This document shows, piece by piece, positions 1-5,366 of a stretch of 8,250 nt of DNA. The DNA lies in the NCBI GenBank assembly GCA_020054055.1, contig JAGVLZ010000150.1, positions 1 to 8,250 on the forward strand, read 5' to 3'. A program made the position numbers and the translations under genes. Source of the stretch: Phycisphaerales bacterium (lineage in GTDB: Bacteria; Planctomycetota; Phycisphaerae; Phycisphaerales; UBA1924). The notes beneath the pieces were generated by a model, which was not told the DNA's origin, ran no database searches, and worked only from the letters and a program-made list of their open reading frames with translations. Every line of letters starts with the position of its first letter. Position 1 is the stretch's first letter.

Positions 1-108
1 AAAACCGGCCCCATCGCCGACCACCGCGACGGCGGCGGCCCCGAACGCGAAGCCTCAGCCGAAGCCCCGCCCTGGGCCGATGAGAACATCGATGACATTC
101 CGATCTGA
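1..108 (+). CDS. ssb: Single-stranded DNA-binding protein, C-terminal end (partial)
   Basis: Only the last 35 codons are present, in frame 1, ending at TGA 106-108. The visible peptide is a Gly/Pro/Ala/Glu-rich linker followed by the acidic tip WADENIDDIPI. SSB proteins have an N-terminal OB fold that binds ssDNA, then a disordered linker, then a conserved tip close to DDIPF that recruits replication and repair proteins such as PriA, RecO, RecQ and the polymerase III chi subunit. The disordered composition and the terminal DDIP match that architecture. The last residue is Ile where Phe is usual, which could weaken partner binding or reflect a lineage variant. The OB fold lies outside the window, so the call rests on the tail alone. 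Another protein with an acidic C-terminus remains possible. Confidence 0.65.
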   Translation, partial: KTGPIADHRDGGGPEREASAEAPPWADENIDDIPI

Positions 109-114
109 CGATGC

Positions 115-236
115 GCCCTGGAACCCCGACCGCAAGGGAGGGGATTCGTCGAAAGGGTAACGGGCGCTCGCACGTTCCCGTTGCGCTCCGCCGAAACCGC
201 GAAAAACCCGCTCACTCGCGTTCGGGGTTCCAGCGC
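115..236. repeat. Long imperfect inverted repeat in the ssb-zwf spacer
   Basis: Bases 115-140 and the reverse complement of 211-236 agree at 22 of 26 positions, with core GGAACCCCGA on the left arm and TCGGGGTTCC on the right. Between the arms lies a smaller perfect stem, AACGGG at 159-164 with CCCGTT at 177-182. In RNA this could fold into a long branched hairpin just after the ssb stop codon. There is no T-run, so it is not a textbook intrinsic terminator, but it could protect or end the ssb transcript. The arm sequence resembles GAACCCCGAACGCGAGTGAG-like motifs that I recall as dispersed in planctomycete genomes; that dispersal is recalled and not tested here. Confidence 0.6.
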
Positions 237-271
237 CTCGGCCCCAGCCGAATGCCCAATCCCAAATGGCC

Positions 272-298
272 GATAATCACTCCGACCCAACCCCGGAG
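272..298 (+). promoter_or_regulatory. Possible -10 box and ribosome binding site for zwf
   Basis: GATAAT at 272-277 matches the bacterial -10 consensus at five of six positions, but no convincing -35 hexamer lies at the right distance. GGAG at 295-298 sits 5 bases before the ATG at 304 and is a reasonable, if short, Shine-Dalgarno site. The RBS is the stronger of the two assignments; the promoter is weak. Confidence 0.3.
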
Positions 299-303
299 CG
301 CCC

Positions 304-1866
304 ATGACCCAACCACTCGAACCCGATCCCTGCGTCCTCGTCATCTTCGGCGCTTCGGGCGATCTCACGCAGCGCAAACTCATCCCCGCGCTCATGGAAC
401 TCGACCACCAGGACCGCCTGCCCAAAGGGCTGTGTGTCCTCGGCGTCTCGCGCACCCCCATGACCGACGACGAGTGGCGCGCCAAACTCAAGCCGCACGC
501 GCAGAAGCACGTCGCCAACTTCAACGACACCCACTGGCACCACTTCGCCCAGCGCCTCCACTACCAACCCGGCAGCGCGACCGAGAGCGCCATGTACCCC
601 GCCATGGCGCAGCGCATCAACGACATCGCCAAGCGCCACGGCACGATCAAGCCCGCCGCCGACCAGCCGAACGTCCTTTTCTATCTCTCCGTCGCGCCGC
701 AACTCTATTCCGGCATCATCGAGCAGATCGGCGCCGCCGGGATGGTCCTCGAGGGCCGCCGCTGGTGCGCGATCGATCCCGGTGCGATGCCGTGGCAGCG
801 CATCATCATCGAGAAACCCTTCGGCGAGGACGTCGAGTCCGCCGCCACGCTCAACCGCAACCTTGGCCGCGTCTTCGAGGAAGAAGCGATCTACCGCATC
901 GACCACTACCTCGGCAAAGAACTCGTCCAGAACATCCTCGTGATGCGCTTCGCCAACACCCTCTTCGAGCCGGTCTGGAACAACCAGTTCGTCGATCATG
1001 TGCAACTCACCGCCGCCGAGAGCGTCGGCGTCGGCCGCCGCGCGGGCAACTTCTACGACGCCGCGGGGGCGATGCGTGACATGATCCAGAGCCACCTGCT
1101 CCAGGTGCTCGCCCTTGTCGCGATGGAATCGCCCAGCGTCTACGACCAGCACGCGATCCGCCGCGAGAAGATCAAGATCATCATGGCCGCGAGGCCCATC
1201 GAGCCGGCCGAGGCCCACCTCAGCGGCGTCCTCGGCCGCTACGGCTCCAGCGGCAACCGCGAGGACGAAGACACGGGCAAAGGCTACGAGGAACTCGAAG
1301 GCGTGAACCCGGAGAAACGCACCGAGACCTACGCCGCCCTCCGCGTCTACTTCGATAACTGGCGCTGGTCCGGCGTCCCCTTCTATGTCCGCAGCGGCAA
1401 GAAGATGGCCCGCAAACTCACCGAGGTCGTGATCCAGTTCAAGCAGCCCCCGATCGACCTCTTCCGGGGAATCACCGAGGGCGGCCGCCCCGCCAACCGC
1501 ATCATCATCAACATCGCCCCCGAAGACGGCGTCTCGCTCCGCTTCGAGGCGAAGGTCCCGGGCAGCAAGTTCAAGATCGACTCGGTCAAGATGGACCTCG
1601 ACTACGCCAAGGCCTTCAACGCCGAGCCCATCGAAGCCTACGGCCCGCTCATGCTCGACGCCATGCGCGGCGACCAGACCCTCTACAAGCACCGCGACGA
1701 AGTGGAGACAGGCTGGCGCATCGTCCAGCCGGTGCTGGATTCACCGCGCGTGCGCGAGGGCATCCAAACCTACCGCGCCGGCAGTTGGGGCCCTGACGCC
1801 GCGGACGAGATGCTCGCACGCGACGGCCGCCGCTGGCACAACCCGGCGAAGGGGGAGACGAGATAG
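304..1866 (+). CDS. zwf: Glucose-6-phosphate 1-dehydrogenase
   Basis: This cytosolic enzyme oxidises glucose-6-phosphate to 6-phosphogluconolactone with NADP+ or NAD+, the entry step of the oxidative pentose phosphate pathway. The 520-residue product is full length. The N-terminal Rossmann motif is [11 protein letters not shown] (residues 15-25). IIEKPFG holds the conserved Lys171. The substrate-site signature RIDHYLGKE spans residues 198-206, with His201 and Lys205. MRDMIQSH gives the expected catalytic base His264. [16 protein letters not shown] (about 352-367) and the C-terminal AGSWGP and RDGRRW motifs are also typical. The ATG at 304 is supported by GGAG at 295-298 and by the Rossmann motif falling at the usual distance from the N-terminus. 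A segment at about 146-165, including RRWCAIDPG, looks longer than in E. coli Zwf. Codons are strongly C-ending. No gnd or pgl gene is visible nearby, so it may be transcribed alone. Confidence 0.97.
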   Translation: MTQPLEPDPCVLVIFGASGDLTQRKLIPALMELDHQDRLPKGLCVLGVSRTPMTDDEWRAKLKPHAQKHVANFNDTHWHHFAQRLHYQPGSATESAMYPAMAQRINDIAKRHGTIKPAADQPNVLFYLSVAPQLYSGIIEQIGAAGMVLEGRRWCAIDPGAMPWQRIIIEKPFGEDVESAATLNRNLGRVFEEEAIYRIDHYLGKELVQNILVMRFANTLFEPVWNNQFVDHVQLTAAESVGVGRRAGNFYDAAGAMRDMIQSHLLQVLALVAMESPSVYDQHAIRREKIKIIMAARPIEPAEAHLSGVLGRYGSSGNREDEDTGKGYEELEGVNPEKRTETYAALRVYFDNWRWSGVPFYVRSGKKMARKLTEVVIQFKQPPIDLFRGITEGGRPANRIIINIAPEDGVSLRFEAKVPGSKFKIDSVKMDLDYAKAFNAEPIEAYGPLMLDAMRGDQTLYKHRDEVETGWRIVQPVLDSPRVREGIQTYRAGSWGPDAADEMLARDGRRWHNPAKGETR

Positions 1867-1913
1867 GTATTTCGCCTAATCCGCACGATAAGTAAGGCGT
1901 CGCTTCGATACCT
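1865..1913 (+). terminator. Weak inverted repeat after zwf, possible terminator
   Basis: AGGTAT at 1865-1870 is complementary to ATACCT at 1908-1913, and CGCCT at 1873-1877 is complementary to AGGCG at 1895-1899, giving a nested, bulged stem right at the zwf stop codon (1864-1866). There is no downstream T-run, so termination is only suggested. The rest of the 94-base spacer holds a TATAGA (1917-1922) that could serve as a -10 box for the next gene, but without a recognisable -35. Confidence 0.3.
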
Positions 1914-1946
1914 GCGTATAGACTGCCTTCTGGATCGAAGACAACC

Positions 1947-1951
1947 GGAGG
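1947..1951 (+). promoter_or_regulatory. Ribosome binding site of the propeller protein gene
   Basis: GGAGG lies 9 bases upstream of the ATG at 1961. It fixes the start so that the protein opens with a basic n-region directly followed by a hydrophobic signal sequence. Confidence 0.7.
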
Positions 1952-1960
1952 ATCCGGGCC

Positions 1961-4759
1961 ATGAAGACGTGCCGAGTGGCGGAGCGAGTGTCGGTAATAC
2001 CCACTTTGGTTTGGGTAGCCGCGGCGCTGGTGGCAGCAGTAAGTCCGGTATCCGGGCAGACCTGCGAAGAGCAATGGATGCCCGGGCCGAATCGGGGGAT
2101 GGCAGGCGTCGATGATGTGGTCCTTGGACTCGTTTCGTGGGACCCGGAAGGCGACGGGGCCGGGCCCCAACGCGTTGTCGCGATGGGATACATGCGCTTC
2201 GCGGGCGACACCGATGTCGACGGGATCGCGTACTGGGATCCCTCCTCGAACAGCGGGCAAGGCGGGTGGCATGCGCTTGGCAGCGGATTCGGATTGGCCG
2301 GAAGCATGAGAGCGATCACGACATGGGACCCCGATGGCTCGGGACCTCAGCCTCAACACGTTGTGATCGGCGGCAGTTTCACCGGCCCGGCCGAGCAACC
2401 GCTCAACCGGATCGCACATTGGGATCCCAGTGCTAATGGCGGTGCCGGTGACTGGCTCCCGTTCGGGCAAGGTCTGCCTGGAACGGTTTTCGCGATCACC
2501 AAGTGGGACCCGGACGGCGACGGACCAATGCGTCTCCAGGTTGTGGCAGGTGGCCAGTTTACTCTCTCTGATGGCGGGGGAAGGGGGTTGGCTCGATGGG
2601 ACCCTGACGCTGCGGGCGGAGCGGGAGCATGGGTCGGGTTCGGACCGGAGTCATTGATCGTGACTGCGGCAACAGTCTGGGATCCAGACGCCGATGGGGC
2701 GCACGGCGAGCAACTCATCATCGGAGGTAGGTTCGCCTTGGACGGGGCGAAAGGCTGGTCCAACGCCGCGCGTTGGGATCCGAACCTGAATGACAGCAAT
2801 GGCGGCTGGGTCGCGATCGGACCACCATCAACCGATTATGTGCGCAAGTTGGCGACATGGGACCCTGACGGTGCCGGGCCGGCACCTGCCCGCCTTGCCG
2901 GGGCTTCTACTCGATTCCGGTCAGACGACGGCCTGCAATCGGCCGAGCACGCATATATGGAGCCAGTCCCCGGAGCGTCGTGGACGCTCATGCCGCTTGG
3001 CTTCAGCACCTTTCAGCGCCTCATCGTGTACGACGAAGACGGCGATGGACCCGATGCCGCGCGTCTGATTGCACCACTCTCGAATCTTGTCTACATGGAC
3101 GATACACACTCGACGGTATTTGAGTGGGATCAGTTCGCGCAGCCGGTCGCATCGTGGCGACCCTGGCTCCGAGAGTTTGCGGAATATGTCAACGACGTGA
3201 TCTCGTGGGACCCCGATGGATCCGGTCCCAAGCTGCCCCGCGCGGTGGTCGGCGGCAACTTCTCAACAATCGAGGGCAAGCTCGCCTTGCGCCTAGCGAC
3301 ATTTGATTCTGACGCAGATATGGGCGTCGGCGCGTGGCGGACGCTCGGCGATGGCCCGGTTTGGCCGTTCAGCGAAGTCACGTCGTGGGACCGCGATGGT
3401 CTGGGACCCGCCGATCCCCAAGTGGTGGCGCGTGCTTTCACTTCCGGCCCCGACGGAGACATTTGGGGTGCCGCGACACTGAATGCGCCGGCAGCCCAGA
3501 TAGATCAGGGCGCTTGGGAATCCCTCGGTGATTCACCCAATCATTTTTTTGGTTTCACGGAACTGGATGTGGATAGCGAAGGACCGGAGGCGCCGATGTT
3601 GCTCGCAATTGGGTCCGTACCGGGAGGTGCCGGCGAGCCCGGAAATACAATCGTTCGATGGAGTGATGAAAGCCAAGGCGGATGGCTCGCGATCGGTCCA
3701 CCGCCAGATCCAGCCTCCTGGGGCGATGCAATCACACCGTGGAAGCCAGTCGCGGGCGGAGACCAACCCACTCGGCTGGTCTTTGCATCATCGCTGTATT
3801 ACGGCGCGAGTCAAGGATTCAGAGGTCACGTCTCACTTTGGCAAGGAGACTTTGACGGCTCTGAAGGTCAATGGTTGCCGATGGGTGGTGAATTCTCGAA
3901 ACAAATCAACGTATTGCTATCGTGGTCTGGCGCGGATGGCGCGCCCGAATCAGTCGTCGCGGGCGGAGACTTTGTCTCCGTCGCTGGAGTCTTGACGGGC
4001 GGCGTGGCGCAATGGTCGCAGCAGATTCAAGCGTGGGAGCCCATGGGATCAGGACTGGACGGCAGGGTCATCGCGCTCGCGCGATTTGACCCCGACGAAA
4101 TGGGGCCGGAGCCCACCCGGCCTATCGCTGCAGGGTATCTCGCGCCGGCGGGTGGCGCGCGACGGCATGGCGTTTATCAGTACTTACCGGCCCAATCAGG
4201 CTCGGGCGGATCATGGTCGGCCCTTACGCCATCTCTGAATGGTCAGATCAGTGCTCTGGCAGTCTTGGATTTCGACAACGCTGGGCCAGGCCTGCCATCC
4301 GTCGTCGTCGGCGGGAGCTTTGTTATGAATGACCCGATCGAGATCCGCGGCATCGCTCGGTGGGAAGCCGTCCCGGGCTTGCTGCAGCCGTGGCGTCCTC
4401 TTGGATCTGGCCTTACCTTTTTTTCCCGAATCTGGGGTACGGACGTGTACTCAATGGCCTCATTCGATCCCGACGGCGCGGGAAGGAAATCGCCCAAAGT
4501 TCTCGTAGGTGGTTGGTTCATTCGTGCTGGCGGGACAATTTCACCAAACTTCGCCCTCTTCGGCCGCCCCGACTGCCTCTGCCCCGGCGACGCCGACGGC
4601 AACCTCTCCATCAACTTCGCCGACATCACCAACGTGCTTACCAACTGGGGTGCCGAGTACCTCGGCTCCACCGGACTCGGCGACACCACCGGCGACGGCT
4701 TTGTGGACTTCGCCGACATCGGCGAGGTCCTCGCCCATTTCAACACATCGTGCGAATAG
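1961..4759 (+). CDS. Exported 14-unit GGxF repeat (probable beta-propeller) protein with dockerin-like tail
   Basis: The 932-residue product begins with a signal peptide: basic residues up to Arg9, a hydrophobic stretch at about 12-30, and likely cleavage near VSG-QT (32/33). From residue 60 to about 866 there are 14 units of about 60 residues. The unit pattern is hhxWDPDGxGPxPxxVVxGGxF, then IAxWDP, then a Gly-rich turn, then WxxLGxGL. Units start near residues 60, 122, 182, 240, 300, 357, 416, 476, 535, 594, 655, 709, 769 and 835; several middle units are degenerate. Similar GGSF...IARWDG...LGSG repeats are common in planctomycete secreted proteins and resemble propeller blades. Residues 872-932 form a dockerin-like tail with two EF-hand-type loops. 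Binding partner and function are unknown; a surface adhesion or scaffold role is a guess. The repeat region uses mixed third positions, unlike zwf and unlike its own tail. Confidence 0.9.
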   Translation: MKTCRVAERVSVIPTLVWVAAALVAAVSPVSGQTCEEQWMPGPNRGMAGVDDVVLGLVSWDPEGDGAGPQRVVAMGYMRFAGDTDVDGIAYWDPSSNSGQGGWHALGSGFGLAGSMRAITTWDPDGSGPQPQHVVIGGSFTGPAEQPLNRIAHWDPSANGGAGDWLPFGQGLPGTVFAITKWDPDGDGPMRLQVVAGGQFTLSDGGGRGLARWDPDAAGGAGAWVGFGPESLIVTAATVWDPDADGAHGEQLIIGGRFALDGAKGWSNAARWDPNLNDSNGGWVAIGPPSTDYVRKLATWDPDGAGPAPARLAGASTRFRSDDGLQSAEHAYMEPVPGASWTLMPLGFSTFQRLIVYDEDGDGPDAARLIAPLSNLVYMDDTHSTVFEWDQFAQPVASWRPWLREFAEYVNDVISWDPDGSGPKLPRAVVGGNFSTIEGKLALRLATFDSDADMGVGAWRTLGDGPVWPFSEVTSWDRDGLGPADPQVVARAFTSGPDGDIWGAATLNAPAAQIDQGAWESLGDSPNHFFGFTELDVDSEGPEAPMLLAIGSVPGGAGEPGNTIVRWSDESQGGWLAIGPPPDPASWGDAITPWKPVAGGDQPTRLVFASSLYYGASQGFRGHVSLWQGDFDGSEGQWLPMGGEFSKQINVLLSWSGADGAPESVVAGGDFVSVAGVLTGGVAQWSQQIQAWEPMGSGLDGRVIALARFDPDEMGPEPTRPIAAGYLAPAGGARRHGVYQYLPAQSGSGGSWSALTPSLNGQISALAVLDFDNAGPGLPSVVVGGSFVMNDPIEIRGIARWEAVPGLLQPWRPLGSGLTFFSRIWGTDVYSMASFDPDGAGRKSPKVLVGGWFIRAGGTISPNFALFGRPDCLCPGDADGNLSINFADITNVLTNWGAEYLGSTGLGDTTGDGFVDFADIGEVLAHFNTSCE
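2066..4561 (+). repeat. Fourteen tandem blade-like repeats of about 60 codons
   Basis: Distances between successive unit starts, by hand, are 62, 60, 58, 60, 57, 59, 60, 59, 59, 61, 54, 60 and 66 residues. The most regular units are 2, 3 and 4 and the 13th. The last unit has the WDPDG-like and GGWF parts and ends at NFALFG, but lacks its own WxxLGxG segment. The N-terminal EEQWMPGPNRGMAG (residues 36-49) supplies exactly that missing piece, as expected for the closing strand of a beta-propeller. Identity between units is at protein level; DNA copies are diverged, so these are old duplications. Confidence 0.8.
4574..4756 (+). other. Dockerin-like C-terminal module (two EF-hand-type loops)
   Basis: Residues 872-932 carry two calcium-loop patterns. 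Loop 1 is DADGNLSINFAD (877-888) and loop 2 is DTTGDGFVDFAD (908-919). Both are 12 residues with acidic or Asn ligands at positions 1, 3 or 5, and 12, as in type I dockerins. Cysteines at 872 and 874 and at 931 bracket the module and could form a disulfide that clamps the ends together. Dockerins bind cohesins; no cohesin is visible here. In this lineage the tail may instead serve as a sorting or attachment tag, which is an inference. Confidence 0.75.
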
Positions 4760-4773
4760 CGCACGCCGCGCTA
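4749..4773 (+). terminator. Two overlapping hairpins at the stop codon, possible terminator
   Basis: CGTGCG (4749-4754) pairs with CGCACG (4760-4765), and TAGCGC (4757-4762) pairs with GCGCTA (4768-4773). Each stem has 6 perfect base pairs and a 5-base loop. They share bases 4757-4765, so only one can form at a time. No T-run follows. They lie between the propeller gene and the tRNA. Confidence 0.3.
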
Positions 4774-4792
4774 CGCTATCGTGGTCGCCCGC

Positions 4793-4865
4793 GGCCCTGT
4801 AGCTCAGCGGATAGAGCAGGGGACTCATAATCCCTTGGTCCTCGGTTCGAATCCGAGCGGGGCCA
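4793..4865 (+). tRNA. tRNA with anticodon CAT, probably tRNA-Ile2 (lysidine-modified)
   Basis: A complete 73-base cloverleaf is visible. The acceptor stem is 4793-4799 with 4858-4864 (7 pairs, one T-G wobble), and the discriminator is A4865. The D arm is GCTC/GAGC (4802-4805, 4814-4817). The anticodon arm is 4819-4835 with loop CTCATAA and anticodon CAT at 4826-4828. The T arm is CTCGG/CCGAG with loop TTCGAAT. CCA is not encoded. G1-C72 excludes initiator tRNA-fMet. Pairs C4-G69 and C5-G68 and the segment GACTCATAATC...CTTGGTC match E. coli tRNA-Ile2, whose C34 is changed to lysidine by TilS so that it reads AUA; elongator tRNA-Met of E. coli has U4-A69 and A5-U68 instead. Structure is certain; the Ile2 identity is likely, not proven. 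Confidence 0.95.
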
Positions 4866-4987
4866 TTGGCAGGCCGTTTCGTCGCGCGGGCGGCCGAGCG
4901 AAGGGTCGATCGAAAGAGCCATCGCGGCCAAACCGTGCGGCCTCTCGGCGGCGGAGTGCAGAACCGATCCCGGCGCTGTCTGCCGCG

Positions 4988-5018
4988 CAGCCGACACGGA
5001 CCCGCCAACCGTCGGCTG
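4988..5018 (+). terminator. Candidate terminator stem downstream of the tRNA
   Basis: An 8-base perfect stem, CAGCCGAC with GTCGGCTG, has a 15-base loop and is followed by TTCTCTT at 5019-5025. It is the best terminator-like element after the tRNA, though it lies about 120 bases downstream, the loop is long and the T-run is interrupted. Confidence 0.35.
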
Positions 5019-5352
5019 TTCTCTTAGGAAAACAGCACTAAAACGCTGCGCTACAGAACGAATTGAGCGTTTCTCGCTTGCTTCGCTCCCGCCTTGGTGT
5101 ATTGAAGGTGAAGAGAAGGAAACTGGGTCATCTGGTCAATCTGTGCCGGCCGCGCATGGCCCAACTCACATCCAGGCGAGAGAGACGGCTGGGCCAACTC
5201 GCCCACGCCGAGTCGGCAAGGGTGCCGGGGATGCCGGTCGCGACGGAGCACGTCGCCGGTCGGAGTTGTCGCATCGGGAGGCCGAATGCGCGCGAAAGCG
5301 CCGGTCACCCGGACCATCGCCCGTGCATCGGGCATCCGAGGCCGCGTGTCTC

Positions 5353-5360
5353 GGAGGAGG
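5353..5360 (+). promoter_or_regulatory. Ribosome binding site that fixes the start at 5367
   Basis: GGAGGAGG ends 6 bases before the ATG at 5367. It selects this start over the in-frame ATG at 5286, which would add 27 Arg-rich residues in front of an otherwise textbook signal peptide. Confidence 0.85.
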
Positions 5361-5366
5361 CACATC

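Larger units (their letters stand above)
4866..5366 (+). other. Gene-free spacer of about 500 bases with several stems
   Basis: I see no convincing gene here. Perfect inverted repeats are CAGCCGAC/GTCGGCTG (4988-4995, 5011-5018) followed by TTCTCTT; GCTGTT/AACAGC (5015-5020, 5031-5036), which overlaps the first and so competes with it; AAACGCT/AGCGTTT (5041-5047, 5066-5072); TGGCCCA/TGGGCCA (5157-5163, 5190-5196); and GCCCG/CGGGC (5319-5323, 5329-5333) just upstream of the next ribosome binding site. The first stem with its pyrimidine-rich tail could terminate the tRNA transcript. The rest may be the 5' leader of the downstream gene. No clear promoter was recognised. Confidence 0.45.

Noticed and set aside
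111..1079. 322-codon + strand frame starting just after the ssb stop
   Set aside because: Most of it overlaps zwf in another frame, and the product is low-complexity Arg/Pro/His, typical of a shifted frame in GC-rich DNA.
277..1692. 471-codon open frame on the minus strand opposite zwf
   Set aside because: It is antisense to a gene with strong protein-level evidence. Its Val/Asp/Gly/Ala-rich product is what C-ending codons give when read backwards, and it shows no recognisable motif.
4793..4865. Integration site of a mobile element at the tRNA
   Set aside because: No integrase gene and no direct repeat of the tRNA 3' end were seen in the window.
4776..4997. Minus-strand frame encoding a SDSNRGPRDYESPALSAELQG-like peptide
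   Set aside because: This is the familiar spurious translation of the antisense of a tRNA gene; the tRNA at 4793-4865 explains the sequence.
4781..5041. Small + strand frame running through the tRNA
   Set aside because: Its start is the translated tRNA itself, and the remainder is Arg/Pro/Ser-rich without a ribosome binding site or motif.
5286..5366. Upstream in-frame start giving a 986-residue form of the Arg/Trp protein
   Set aside because: It would bury the signal peptide behind 27 Arg-rich residues, whereas GGAGGAGG is ideally placed for the ATG at 5367.
4866..5366. Riboswitch or known structured RNA in the spacer
   Set aside because: Stems are present, but I do not recognise the conserved core of any known riboswitch or ncRNA family.
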